A DNA stretch of 64,000 bases. Source: Caballeronia temeraria. Lineage in GTDB: Bacteria; Pseudomonadota; Gammaproteobacteria; Burkholderiales; Burkholderiaceae. The stretch covers positions 186,001 through 250,000 of the forward strand of contig NZ_FCOI02000006.1 in assembly GCF_001544795.2 (NCBI RefSeq), written 5' to 3'. A program made the position numbers and the translations under genes. The stretch's first letter is position 1, and every line of letters starts with the position of its first letter. Of this stretch, positions 18,125 to 26,923 are shown one piece after another. Below the pieces are notes generated by a model. The model was not told the DNA's origin and made no database searches. It saw nothing but the letters and a program-made list of their open reading frames with translations.

Positions 18125-19009
18125 ATGACCGCTACCAAGTTCAACAAAGGGCCGGTTATCGGCTTGTGCGTCCTCGCTGCGTGGGCCGTGTTCGCTACAC
18201 CGGCAGCCGAGGCGAAAAAGCCGTCGAGCGAGGGCAGCGGATTCAACACCGCAATGGTCGCTGGCGACCCGATGAGCCCGATCAATCCTTTCAATGGTGG
18301 TGCTGATCCGCTGACGATGCCGGGCGATGCTCGCATTGGCGTGTTTCCGTATAGCCGCGACCAGATCTATCGTGTGCTCACCGCGCCCCTGAAACTCACG
18401 ACCATCGAACTGGAGAAGGGCGAGAAGCTGATTGCCGATCCCGCGATGGGCGACAGCGTTCAGTGGGAAATCGACGACGACAAGATGAACCATGTGTTCA
18501 TCAAGCCGCACAAGGCGGATCTGGTCAACACCCTGCATCTGACGACGAACCTGCGCGAATACGACTTCACGCTCATCGCCTCGCCGGCGGGGGGCATGTT
18601 CTATCAGACCGTGCGTTTTCAATATCCCCGCGCCCCGATGGCCCGGGCTGGCGCGCGCGACGATGCCAGCGGCACCGTCGGCAATGGCGGTCGTGGCGGC
18701 GTCGATTCCGGCAGCATCAGTGTGGCTCCAGACAAGCTGAACTGGGACTACAGCGTGGACGGCGGGGCCGAATTCACGCCGGAGACCGTATTCGATGACG
18801 GTCACGCGGTCTGGTTGCGCATGCCCGGGAAGGCACAAGAGTGGCCCGTGCCGTTCATCCTCGATCACGGCGATCGCGTTGTAGCGAACTTTATCCGTCG
18901 TGGCGATTTCCTCGTTCTTCAGCGTTTGGCTGATGAGATCGTGTTGCGTTCGGGCAAGGATGAAGTCACGGTGACGCGCGGCCGCCGCCGGATCTTCGAA
19001 GTGTTCTGA
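18125..19009 (+). CDS. virB9: VirB9-like outer-membrane core protein
   Basis: A 294-residue exported protein of the VirB9/TrbG/CagX family. A signal peptide ends near PAAEA (about residue 30). The N-terminal domain shows ARIGVFPYSRDQIYRVLTAP and LKLTTIELEKGEKL, then GDSVQWEI and VFIKPHKADLVNTLHLTTN, the family hallmarks. The C-terminal domain has LNWDYSVDGGAEFTPETVFD and DGHAVWLRM, which binds VirB7 or VirB10. It forms the periplasmic and outer-membrane ring of the secretion channel. It starts two bases after virB8 stops, and virB10 follows after two bases, so the three are surely cotranslated. Confidence 0.92.
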   Translation: MTATKFNKGPVIGLCVLAAWAVFATPAAEAKKPSSEGSGFNTAMVAGDPMSPINPFNGGADPLTMPGDARIGVFPYSRDQIYRVLTAPLKLTTIELEKGEKLIADPAMGDSVQWEIDDDKMNHVFIKPHKADLVNTLHLTTNLREYDFTLIASPAGGMFYQTVRFQYPRAPMARAGARDDASGTVGNGGRGGVDSGSISVAPDKLNWDYSVDGGAEFTPETVFDDGHAVWLRMPGKAQEWPVPFILDHGDRVVANFIRRGDFLVLQRLADEIVLRSGKDEVTVTRGRRRIFEVF

Positions 19010-19011
19010 CC

Positions 19012-20259
19012 GTGGCGAAGAAACCAGATTCCGCCGCCCCCACCGCCGAGCAAGAGGCGCTCGTCAAAGGTAAGACGCCGCGAAATGCGATCATGAGCAT
19101 CGGCATTCTTGCCGCAGTCGTGATCGGTGGCCTGGGCTTTTACTACGAGCTGCAGGCGACCAGCAAGGCGGATGAAGAGGCTCGACTCAAAAAGGCGACG
19201 GCGCTGAAGAGCAGCACTGAGGCGCCTGCTGCCAACAGCAATGACATCGATCAGATGATCCGTCAGCAGCGCGAAGCCGCAGCCGCTGAGGCGGCCGCTC
19301 GCGCGGCATCCGACGCAGCAGCTGCGAAGAAGCCACCGGTCAAGCCGATGCTCACTGGCGCAGACTTTAAGGATGAGGTCGACAAGGGCGGCGATACGCG
19401 AGACCTGTCGCGCCGCGCCGCTCAGGATGCGATCTACACAGCGTCAGTTTTCAAGCAAGCCGGTTCCTCGCGCAACGCGACGCAAGCCGCCGGCGTGTTG
19501 CCTGCCGGTGTCCCGTCGTTGGAAGAGGTTCGCGCCGCTCGCGCGGCAGCGGGCAGTGCAGGCGCGGATGCCCTTGCGCTCGCGCTTGCCAAGCAAGGTC
19601 AGGCGCCTGAAGATCGCGATCGCGCCTTCCTGAATGATGCGGCCGCGCGCGGCGGCATCGAGCGAACGACGTTCAATGGACGTTCGACGGGCTGCACGCT
19701 GACGCCGCCGCATACGATTCACGTCAAGACCGTCGAGGGGCTGAACTCAGACAAGCCGGGCCGCGTCGCGCTCATGGTCGATGAGGATGTGTGGGACAGC
19801 TTGCGGGGTGACTGTCTGATGATCCCAAAGGGGTCGTTCATCAACGGTATGTACAGTGCCGACGTCAAGGTGGGACAGGAACGCCTGTTGGTCGCATCGA
19901 CCAGTCTGCGTCTGCCGAACGGCAAAAACGTGCCACTCAACGGCATGCAAGGCGCTGATCAAAACGGCTATGCGGGCTTCTCCGGCGACGTGAACAACCA
20001 CTTCCTCAAGATCTTCGGCGCGGGGTTCATCACGGCGATCTTGCTGAAGGCCTTTGACAACGGCGCGCAGACTGCAACGACCGCGACCCCGAACGGCGTG
20101 ACAACTTACGGCAGCACGGCGGGGCAGGTCGCGGCCGCGACCGCCCAGACTGTCCTGCAACGCAATCAGAACATCCCGCCGACGATCACGGTCGACCCTG
20201 GCCAGAAGTTTCTGGTTCAGGTCACGCAGGACATCGTGATGGAGCCATACCATGATTAA
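19012..20259 (+). CDS. virB10: VirB10-like channel protein
   Basis: A 415-residue VirB10/TrbI protein with a GTG start at 19012. One membrane helix (IGILAAVVIGGLGFY, about 27-43) is followed by an Ala/Lys-rich coiled linker. The C-terminal TrbI barrel (about 225-380) shows GLNSDKPGRVALMVDEDVWD, DCLMIPKGSFINGMY and GADQNGYAGFSGDVNNHFLK. VirB10 spans both membranes and gates the channel. The last eight bases overlap the next gene. The proline-rich linker of classical VirB10 is replaced by an Ala-rich one. No vir homologue other than B8, B9 and B10 is seen in the window. Confidence 0.9.
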   Translation: MAKKPDSAAPTAEQEALVKGKTPRNAIMSIGILAAVVIGGLGFYYELQATSKADEEARLKKATALKSSTEAPAANSNDIDQMIRQQREAAAAEAAARAASDAAAAKKPPVKPMLTGADFKDEVDKGGDTRDLSRRAAQDAIYTASVFKQAGSSRNATQAAGVLPAGVPSLEEVRAARAAAGSAGADALALALAKQGQAPEDRDRAFLNDAAARGGIERTTFNGRSTGCTLTPPHTIHVKTVEGLNSDKPGRVALMVDEDVWDSLRGDCLMIPKGSFINGMYSADVKVGQERLLVASTSLRLPNGKNVPLNGMQGADQNGYAGFSGDVNNHFLKIFGAGFITAILLKAFDNGAQTATTATPNGVTTYGSTAGQVAAATAQTVLQRNQNIPPTITVDPGQKFLVQVTQDIVMEPYHD

Positions 20260-21055
20260 GGCACTCGTCACGGCTTGCGCTGCGGTTTGCACACTTACCG
20301 CTCACGCGGCGACGATCGATTCGATCATCAGCCCGACGCGCGTGGTGCTCGATGACGGCACGAAACGCGCGATTGTCGAGTTGCCTGGGGAGCCCGTGTA
20401 CGCGTGCGGATTGAAGCCGTTCCAGTCGTGGGCAACCCGTTTCGAAGGGCAGGCGATTGAGTCGGCCGCCGATGGATCCGTTGCTGTCGCGATCGACGGC
20501 GCGCCGGTCAGTCTCGCCACGTTGTTCGTGCGCGCAGGGTGGCTGCGTCCGGCTGCGTTGACCGACGACGCGCAGGCCAGCATGACCGAGCGGCGAGGCG
20601 GTTGGGCATGCGCTTCGGCGCAAGCGCCGTTTGACGCCATGCATACCTCGGTCGATCCCAAAATTCTCGCAGGGATTGCGCTCAACGAGTCGGCCTATAA
20701 CGGCCGACCTTGGCCATGGACGCTCAACGTGGCCGGTCGCGGCTTCTTCTTCCGCACCCGAGAGGACGCCTATCGCGCTATTCGCTATCTCATCAGCCAT
20801 GGCAGATCGGACTTCGACATAGGTCTCTTGCAAATCAACTGGGGGTACCACTCCAAGCGTTTCGCAAGCCCCTGGGACGCGCTCGCGCCGGCGACGAATA
20901 TCCGTGTCGCTGAAGACATTCTCAACGAGAACTTTCGGTTGACTCACTCCGCCGCGAAGGCGGTTGCGTACTACCACAGCGCGAATCCTGCACCTGGGCG
21001 CGAGTATCTCGCGCGCTTCGTCAAGCACCTCTCTCAAATCGAACGCGGTCTATGA
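20252..21055 (+). CDS. exported lytic transglycosylase-like protein
   Basis: A 267-residue exported protein with a signal peptide (LVTACAAVCTLTAHA). The first half (about 25-115) is a small beta domain, possibly nuclease-like in fold (ISPTRVVLDDGTKRAIVE, then LFVRAGWLRPAAL). The second half is an SLT/lysozyme-like domain with the likely catalytic Glu in IALNESAYNGRPWPW and the family GLLQINWGYH. Such enzymes open peptidoglycan for the secretion channel (VirB1/PilT role). It overlaps virB10 by eight bases and the next gene by four. Two transglycosylase genes in one operon is unusual; the other is at 22299. Confidence 0.8.
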   Translation: MIKALVTACAAVCTLTAHAATIDSIISPTRVVLDDGTKRAIVELPGEPVYACGLKPFQSWATRFEGQAIESAADGSVAVAIDGAPVSLATLFVRAGWLRPAALTDDAQASMTERRGGWACASAQAPFDAMHTSVDPKILAGIALNESAYNGRPWPWTLNVAGRGFFFRTREDAYRAIRYLISHGRSDFDIGLLQINWGYHSKRFASPWDALAPATNIRVAEDILNENFRLTHSAAKAVAYYHSANPAPGREYLARFVKHLSQIERGL

Positions 21056-22302
21056 AGCATACGCTTTCCCTTCTCACACTGGCGCTTGCCGCGTTCACGC
21101 TCAATGCGAGCGCTGCAGGCACGGACCCGCTCGATTTCGATTATGAGATTGCGGGCAACGTGCTCGAGCGACCAGCGCTCGTTTTCAACGATGGAAGCGA
21201 TACCTACTTTCAGCCGCGCGCGGGACAGGCGCTGCGCGTCGATGGCGGACACAGCCAGGGTCCGTACGTCGTCGTCGCGGGCACGCCGGAGGTGATTCAC
21301 TACACGGTGGGTGGCTCGACCGCGACGGCCTACTGGAAAAAGGCCAATCGCTTTATTGGCGACAAGGCCCGTTCCGATGCCCCGCCGGCGTTTGCCGGTT
21401 TCTCGGGCCGTCTCGCGTTGATTGGCTCGCGCACCAGCCTCGAGAGCACGCGCGCGTTGAGCGCGACACTGCCGCTGTCGCAGCTGGTGAAGGCGCTCGT
21501 TCCGCAAGGGTGGACCGGCTCAGCACAGAAGGATATCGACCTGACGTCGTCGATGAGCTTCGCCACACGCGACGGTGAGAACTGGATGCAGTCGCTGGAT
21601 CGGCTCGTCGCGGCCTCCGATCTCTACGCGGACGTCGATTTCAACGCGCATCACGTGGCGCTTCGTCGTTCGGCGCCACAGTCGGTCGCGGTGAACTACG
21701 ACGCACCGGCGACGCCCTCGACGGCAGCAGCACAGACTGCCTCGTCCGCCGCAGATCCGATCGCCGAGATCGCCAAGCAGAGCGGCGCAAATGTCGCTGC
21801 GCCGGCTGACTCCGTGCTTGCGGCGAAACTGGGTGCTGTCGCGATCCGCGACAGCGACGACAGCCACATTCAAGTCAAGTTCTCCACGAAGCCTTCGAAC
21901 GAACTCAAAGTCGTCGATGCTGACGGCAAATCGCTGCGTCCTAAATGGGATGACGCGACGAATGTCCTCACGTTCAACCGCTCCGAACGCTTCTCCATCT
22001 CGAACGCCGCCGATAAGGTGGAAGTCGCGCGCGTGGCAGGGACAGTGTACGAGTTCGACCCGGCGAACAAGGCGGCCCTGCAAAGCGTGTTCGATCAGAA
22101 CGGCTCGACCTTCTTCAAGTTCGCTGACACGGTCGGCAAGGTCACGGTCGCGGACGTCGCGCATATGGGTTCAGGTGAACAGAAGGGACGTTTCTACAAG
22201 TTCAATGGCACCGCTGATCAATTCATTGTCAATGCCGATGGCAACGTCGTGAACGTTCTTCGCAAGCATGACGTGCGGTTCTTCGACCGGCCTGCGTCAT
22301 GA
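21052..22302 (+). CDS. exported protein with VirB9-C-like segments and a TcpQ-like domain
   Basis: A 416-residue exported protein (signal peptide to about residue 21). Residues 40-100 (ALVFNDGSDTYFQPRAGQAL, then GPYVVVAGTPEVIHYTV) resemble the C-terminal beta sandwich of VirB9/CagX. Residues 140-205 resemble TcpQ/PilL domains (LSQLVKALVPQGWTG, then WMQSLDRLVAASDLYADVD). The C-terminus again looks VirB9-like (QSVFDQNGSTFFKFADTVG, then YKFNGTADQFIVNADGNVVN). It may therefore be a scaffold between the VirB ring and the pilus machinery. The gene overlaps both neighbours by four bases. Domain names here are pattern-based and need a profile search. Confidence 0.6.
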   Translation: MKHTLSLLTLALAAFTLNASAAGTDPLDFDYEIAGNVLERPALVFNDGSDTYFQPRAGQALRVDGGHSQGPYVVVAGTPEVIHYTVGGSTATAYWKKANRFIGDKARSDAPPAFAGFSGRLALIGSRTSLESTRALSATLPLSQLVKALVPQGWTGSAQKDIDLTSSMSFATRDGENWMQSLDRLVAASDLYADVDFNAHHVALRRSAPQSVAVNYDAPATPSTAAAQTASSAADPIAEIAKQSGANVAAPADSVLAAKLGAVAIRDSDDSHIQVKFSTKPSNELKVVDADGKSLRPKWDDATNVLTFNRSERFSISNAADKVEVARVAGTVYEFDPANKAALQSVFDQNGSTFFKFADTVGKVTVADVAHMGSGEQKGRFYKFNGTADQFIVNADGNVVNVLRKHDVRFFDRPAS

Positions 22303-22721
22303 ATCGGTTGCTCCAGATCTCGATTCTGCTTGCCGCCGCCGGACCGATGTTGGCACATGCCGATTGCATCGATGACGCCGCGAGCTATCACCGTGTGAGC
22401 GTTCAACTGGTGCGCGCAATCGCGCAGCAAGAATCCGGCATGCGCCCCTACGTCACGAATCGCAACAGCGATGGCAGCGAAGACATTGGCCTCATGCAGA
22501 TCAATTCGACCTGGTTCCCGAAGCTTTCGCGCTTTGGGATATCGCGCCAGCACCTATTCGATGCCTGCGTGAACGCCTACGTCGGGACGTGGATTCTTGC
22601 ATCGAACATCAAGCAGTTCGGCGCGACGTGGCGGGCCGTCGGTGCCTATAACGCCGTCTCGTCGAGCAAACAACTCGTCTACGCCAACAACATTTACCGT
22701 CGCCTGCAGCGCGCGAACTGA
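22299..22721 (+). CDS. pilT: lytic transglycosylase (PilT/VirB1/IagB type)
   Basis: A 140-residue exported SLT-family enzyme. The signal peptide ends at AHADC. The catalytic Glu lies in AIAQQESGMRPYV, followed by DGSEDIGLMQINSTWFPKL, ACVNAYVGTWILASNIKQFG and WRAVGAYNAVSSSK, all classical. It cleaves murein locally so that the pilus and secretion channel can cross the cell wall. In the R64 thin-pilus cluster this enzyme is PilT (not the retraction ATPase of the same name). The first four bases overlap the preceding gene. The length is typical for IagB-like enzymes. Confidence 0.92.
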   Translation: MNRLLQISILLAAAGPMLAHADCIDDAASYHRVSVQLVRAIAQQESGMRPYVTNRNSDGSEDIGLMQINSTWFPKLSRFGISRQHLFDACVNAYVGTWILASNIKQFGATWRAVGAYNAVSSSKQLVYANNIYRRLQRAN

Positions 22722-22726
22722 CCAAC

Positions 22727-23383
22727 ATGACGCCCATTCTTTCTCTTCAAACGCATCGCATCGCGCGCCTGTTCGCCCAGTTGTCCGCTCAACTGTTCGC
22801 TTGTCTGGCCCTGACCACAGTCTCGACGCTAGCGGCGGCCGACCCCGATCAGTCGCGCCTCCCTCCGCCGCCGGGAGACGGATGGCAGATGCTCGCGGCG
22901 CCGAGCGCTCGTCCTGCGCCCGTGCAACTGGCGATGGCAGCTCCGGCTGGAACGCCGGTCGCCTCAACGGGTGCGCCGCCCGCCGCGCCTCGGGCAGTAC
23001 CCGGCACTCCGGCTCCGACTGGATTGCCCGGTGCTGGCGCACCGACACCCGTGAGTGCCTCGCTCGACGTCGCGCCTGTCGTTGTTCCGTCGGGTACCGC
23101 ATCAAGTACACCGGGCGGAGTGCTGTCGCTCACCATCACGCCGCAAGACATCAACTTGCGCAACGCGCTCGATCGCTGGCTGCAGCAGCAAGGCTGGCAA
23201 CTCGCATGGAAGATCGATGACGATCTGCCGCTCGAATTCAATGCGACCTTCTTGGGCGATTTCAAATCGGTGCTGACGCAACTCATGCAGGCCACTAATC
23301 ATATGCGTACGCCCACGCGCGTGTGCAAGCACACCAACAACGTTATCCGCGTGGTCGCGCGCGCGGCAAACTGCCAAGAGTAA
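22727..23383 (+). CDS. pilL: TcpQ-domain pilus assembly protein (PilL-like)
   Basis: A 218-residue exported protein. A signal sequence (LFACLALTTVSTLAAAD) leads to a Pro/Ala-rich spacer of about 100 residues. The C-terminal 75 residues form a TcpQ-like domain: LSLTITPQDINLRNALDRWL, QQQGWQLAWKIDDDLPLE, and TQLMQATNHMRTP. In thin-pilus systems this domain of PilL is thought to help the PilN secretin insert. The gene is followed by pilN after five bases. The N-terminal lipobox of R64 PilL is not visible, so this is a shortened or variant PilL. Confidence 0.75.
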   Translation: MTPILSLQTHRIARLFAQLSAQLFACLALTTVSTLAAADPDQSRLPPPPGDGWQMLAAPSARPAPVQLAMAAPAGTPVASTGAPPAAPRAVPGTPAPTGLPGAGAPTPVSASLDVAPVVVPSGTASSTPGGVLSLTITPQDINLRNALDRWLQQQGWQLAWKIDDDLPLEFNATFLGDFKSVLTQLMQATNHMRTPTRVCKHTNNVIRVVARAANCQE

Positions 23384-23388
23384 TCGCC

Positions 23389-25014
23389 ATGCGTCATACG
23401 AAAATCAAATCCGCCGTCGCCATGCTTGTGGCGATCTCGCTCACCGGCTGCGCGGTGTCGCAATGGGACGTCAACCACGCATACGATGCGCTCAACGCGG
23501 AGGGCGCAAAGGCGATGGGCAATGGCCCCGAGTCGATGGCGCTCGTTGAGGATGTGCCGACCGCGTTTCTCGGTGATCGCCTCGTGCCGGTCGCCTATGA
23601 AGCGACGCTGCCCGCGATCTTCCGCGAGAAGACGGTGGTGTTCCCTGGCAATTTGCCGCTCTCGAAGATTGCGACGCTCGTGTCCAGTGCGACCGGCTAC
23701 CCGGTGCACCTGAGCCCGGACGTGTTCATTCCGCGCGATGCGTTCATCCCGAAGACCAATGTCGCTGCTCCGTCGCAACCGGGTCCGATGACATCGTCGC
23801 TCGCGAAGGCGAACGTTGAACCGGTCTATGCGCAGCCGTGCAACTGCAAAGTCGGCCAGTACCTTCGTGGCGTGACTGAAAATCTCGGCCTCGACTGGTC
23901 GTTCGATGGAACGACCATTTCCATCAGCCGCCTCGTGACGAAGACGTTCACGATCGCAGCGATCCCGGGCAAAGTGTCGATCAAGTCGACCATGTCTAAG
24001 GGCACCGACACCTCGACCGGCGGTCAGGCGGGCGGGGCGACCGGCGGCACTGTGGGCAATACCGGTTCGTTCTCGTCGGTCACTTCCACCGGCCGTGACG
24101 GCACCTTCGATCAGATCGCGATCATTCAGTCGGAACTCGAGAAATTGAAATCGCCGTTGGGCGAGGTGGTCGTCAATCCGCAGAGCCGACTGGTGATGGT
24201 GCGCGATACCAAGGAGGCGGTGGACCGGATGGGCGTGCTGCTCGCTCGCGAAAATGCGATCTCGACCCGTCAGGTCGCATTGCGTGTGCGCACGCTGCAG
24301 ATCGATATGAACAACGGTTCGCAAGCGGGCGTGAGCACAGACATTGTCTTCAACCGCATCTCCGATGGATTGAAGAAATACGCGATCGCGTTCACGTCTC
24401 CTATCTCGCTTGCGACCGCCGCGGGTGGCAGCGTTGGCCTTTCGGTGCTCAAGCCCGGCTCGCCGTTCGAAGGCACGAACGCCATCATCAGCGGCTTGAA
24501 CAGCTTCGGCAAGACGGTGCAGGACAACACGCAGACGAAGCTGACGCTCAATGGCTTGCCGGTGTCGATTGGTTCGTTCGAGACCAAGGGATATCTCGCC
24601 GCGACCACCCCAAGTGTCGGGTCGCTCACCGGTGGCACGGCGGGCGTGCCTGGCCTGCAGCCTGGGTCGGTCACGGTCGGTGACTTCGTGAACATCCTGC
24701 CGTCGGTCAACGACCACAACCAGATCATCCTGTCGTACTGGAGTGACAGTTCGAAGCTCAATGGGCCGTTCACCACGATCAGCACGGGCTCCGGGGCCAC
24801 GCTCCAGCAGATCCAGTTGCCCGACATTCTCGGCAGCAAGGATGATCAGACCATCGCGCTGTCGGACGGTCAGACCGTGGTCCTGTACGGCGCGGTGACG
24901 AACCGTTATGACGGCTCCAGCAACAACGGTATTGCCGGTATGTCCGGCAACTGGAACAAGGGCCGGACCTTCCAGGTGATCATGCTCACGGCTACTGTCG
25001 TGCCGTCGATGTGA
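23389..25014 (+). CDS. pilN: PilN, lipoprotein secretin of the type IVb thin pilus
   Basis: A 541-residue outer-membrane secretin. I chose the ATG at 23389, since the codons before it belong to the previous gene's frame. A lipoprotein signal peptide ends in AISLTGC. N-domains include NLPLSKIATLVSSATGYPVH and CNCKVGQYLRGVTENLGLDW. The secretin region has FDQIAIIQSELEKLKSPLGE, VVVNPQSRLVMVRDTKEAVD and a C-terminal barrel with PDILGSKDDQTIALSDGQTV. It forms the pore for the pilus. Gly/Thr-rich insertions (GGQAGGATGGTVGNTG) interrupt it. It belongs to the R64/BfpB secretin group and sits in the expected order before pilO. Confidence 0.92.
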   Translation: MRHTKIKSAVAMLVAISLTGCAVSQWDVNHAYDALNAEGAKAMGNGPESMALVEDVPTAFLGDRLVPVAYEATLPAIFREKTVVFPGNLPLSKIATLVSSATGYPVHLSPDVFIPRDAFIPKTNVAAPSQPGPMTSSLAKANVEPVYAQPCNCKVGQYLRGVTENLGLDWSFDGTTISISRLVTKTFTIAAIPGKVSIKSTMSKGTDTSTGGQAGGATGGTVGNTGSFSSVTSTGRDGTFDQIAIIQSELEKLKSPLGEVVVNPQSRLVMVRDTKEAVDRMGVLLARENAISTRQVALRVRTLQIDMNNGSQAGVSTDIVFNRISDGLKKYAIAFTSPISLATAAGGSVGLSVLKPGSPFEGTNAIISGLNSFGKTVQDNTQTKLTLNGLPVSIGSFETKGYLAATTPSVGSLTGGTAGVPGLQPGSVTVGDFVNILPSVNDHNQIILSYWSDSSKLNGPFTTISTGSGATLQQIQLPDILGSKDDQTIALSDGQTVVLYGAVTNRYDGSSNNGIAGMSGNWNKGRTFQVIMLTATVVPSM

Positions 25015-25021
25015 GCACGAG

Positions 25022-26314
25022 GTGAGCACAAGAATGCACTTCGAATCGATTCCGGGGGAGAAGGGCGCGAAGCTGGTCTTCGGGCTTGAATGGCGGGCGT
25101 ACTCGCCCAAAGGCGCGCGGGCCGAGCGTCGGCATTACGCCCAGGGACTTGCCGCGACGCATTACGCCGAGATCAAGGCAAACGACGAAACAATCGCGGG
25201 CTTCTGCACGCTCGAGGCCGAGCAACGAAAGGGCAGCAAGCTGTATTCCGCAGCCGCACGTATTGCTATGCTGGACCGGGTTCGGCGCCGGCCCGCCGTG
25301 CTGGTGCTGATCCAGAATGAAGAGCGTGTGCATCTGGTGCTGGTGCAGCGCGGCGCGGTTACAGCCGATGAAGAGGTGGCGCTCATCGCACTCGCGGATC
25401 GACGCGAGGAAATCGAGGACCAGTGCGAGAAAGCGGGTCTCGCGCTCGCGACGCTCGGTTTCGGCGCGCAACTTCACGCCGTCGACGAGATGTTCCAACT
25501 GCGCGAGTTGTTAGTCGACCGCAAGGTTGGTCTGATTAAGAAAATGCCCGTCGCAGTGCCGACGGTCGTGCCGTTGTTCGTGATCCTGGCGGCGCTTCTC
25601 TTCGTCGGCAAGCAGGCGGTGGAGATCCTCAATCCACCTCCGCCCCCGCCCGCGCCTCCGCCTACCTTCATGCAGGAATATCAGGCGGCCGTGTTGCGCA
25701 CGCTCGCCGCACCCGCGCCGCTCGCAAAGCTCTTCGCGCCTCAACTGCTCGCGAAATTCGGTGGCGAGGAAAGTAACTTCGCCGGCTGGCAGTTCGAGAA
25801 GGCGACCTGCAATGCGACCGGGCCTTGTGTGACCACCTACAAACGGCAAGGCGGCACGTTCAAGGAGTTCGACGCCCGCGCGCCCGAATCGATTCGTCCG
25901 GTGGTCTTCAATCCAGATGGCTGGCACCTGACTACGAAAGGGCCGGAAGCGGACATCGTGCAGCGCGTGGCGCTCGCCGATGCCAAGTCGTGGCCGACGC
26001 AGCAGGCGCTCATCAAGGCGTTGCAGACCGAACCGCAGAAACTCTCTACGACCCCGGAGACCCTCAGCAGCCACGGCTACGTGGTGGACATCAAGCCTGC
26101 CGAACGATTGATATCTCGTCAGCCGATGGCGGGCGAGGTGCAAGGTCCGCTCGTGCAACGGGGCGCATGGCAGATCGATGGCTACAAATGGCAGAGCGCT
26201 TTGCTGACGCGGCTGCCGGACAACATGGCGCTGGAGTCGCTCGACATCCAGTTGAAAGATGACGGCACCGGCGTGCATTTCACCGCGAAGGGCAAATACT
26301 ATGTTCTCAACTAA
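25022..26314 (+). CDS. pilO: PilO-like type IVb pilus inner-membrane protein
   Basis: A 430-residue protein in the PilO position. The N-terminal cytoplasmic half shows LVFGLEWRAYSPKGARAER, then EERVHLVLVQRGAVTADEEV, as in the PilO2 family. One membrane helix (VVPLFVILAALLFVGKQAVE, about 184-203) is followed by a run of prolines and then a periplasmic domain (TFMQEYQAAVLRTLAAPAP, then VQRGAWQIDGYKWQSALLTR). It connects the cytoplasmic ATPase with the periplasmic part of the pilus machine. The last bases overlap pilP. The membrane layout and neighbours support the name; the sequence is diverged. Confidence 0.82.
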   Translation: MSTRMHFESIPGEKGAKLVFGLEWRAYSPKGARAERRHYAQGLAATHYAEIKANDETIAGFCTLEAEQRKGSKLYSAAARIAMLDRVRRRPAVLVLIQNEERVHLVLVQRGAVTADEEVALIALADRREEIEDQCEKAGLALATLGFGAQLHAVDEMFQLRELLVDRKVGLIKKMPVAVPTVVPLFVILAALLFVGKQAVEILNPPPPPPAPPPTFMQEYQAAVLRTLAAPAPLAKLFAPQLLAKFGGEESNFAGWQFEKATCNATGPCVTTYKRQGGTFKEFDARAPESIRPVVFNPDGWHLTTKGPEADIVQRVALADAKSWPTQQALIKALQTEPQKLSTTPETLSSHGYVVDIKPAERLISRQPMAGEVQGPLVQRGAWQIDGYKWQSALLTRLPDNMALESLDIQLKDDGTGVHFTAKGKYYVLN

Positions 26315-26921
26315 ATTCCCCCCTCAGTCCGCCTTGCACTCTGCGGTGATTGGCGCGCTCATGCTCGCCGCGAGCGGCGCGATCGCACAGGAAAGTCACC
26401 TGACGCTTGACGATATCGACAAGCTCGCGCGGCAGAAGATCGTCGATTCGATGCGCAAGAGCGATGGTTCGAACAACGGCATGCAGGGCGTCGGGCTTGG
26501 CTCGCCGCTCGGGGCACCCGCGCCGGTAGCACCAGCGGCGGCAAGTGCGCCGGCCGCTCCCAAGTTCGTCGAGCATAAGCCTCTGCTTCCGCCGAAGCGC
26601 GTTGTGCCAGCGACCTTCGTGGGCGCCTATTCCGATATGTCTGGGGCGTATGTCCTCTATGACTTTCAAGGTGCTACCTACACGGCGCGGCAAGGGTCGC
26701 GCCTGCTCAACGGATGGACGGTGGCGTCGGTCGAGGGCTTCACCGTCACGCTCGTCGATGGCAAGCGCAAATGGACTGAGACGATCTCTGCACCCTCCGA
26801 CCTTCCGCTCGCCGCGCCCGATGGTCCGGCCATCCGGGCAATCAATGACCTCGGTTCTCCCCTTCCTCCCGGTGGCCTGCCGACGGCGACCGCGTCCACC
26901 TTTGTTCCCTTCGGAAAATAA
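26301..26921 (+). CDS. pilP: PilP-like type IVb pilus periplasmic protein
   Basis: A 206-residue exported protein. I chose the ATG at 26301, inside the last codons of pilO, because the signal peptide (SAVIGALMLAASGAIAQ) begins there. The family segment LTLDDIDKLARQKIVDSMRK follows. After an Ala/Pro spacer comes a C-terminal beta domain (GAYSDMSGAYVLYDFQGATY, RLLNGWTVASVEGFTVTLVD) like that of PilP/TcpD-type proteins. It likely links PilO in the inner membrane to the PilN secretin. Gene order pilN-O-P-Q is as in R64. Confidence 0.85.
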   Translation: MFSTKFPPQSALHSAVIGALMLAASGAIAQESHLTLDDIDKLARQKIVDSMRKSDGSNNGMQGVGLGSPLGAPAPVAPAAASAPAAPKFVEHKPLLPPKRVVPATFVGAYSDMSGAYVLYDFQGATYTARQGSRLLNGWTVASVEGFTVTLVDGKRKWTETISAPSDLPLAAPDGPAIRAINDLGSPLPPGGLPTATASTFVPFGK

Positions 26922-26923
26922 TC

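Noticed and set aside
23299-25110. 603-codon minus-strand frame opposite pilN
   Set aside because: Arg/His/Asp-rich composition typical of antisense frames in GC-rich DNA; pilN on the other strand has full secretin and lipoprotein signals.
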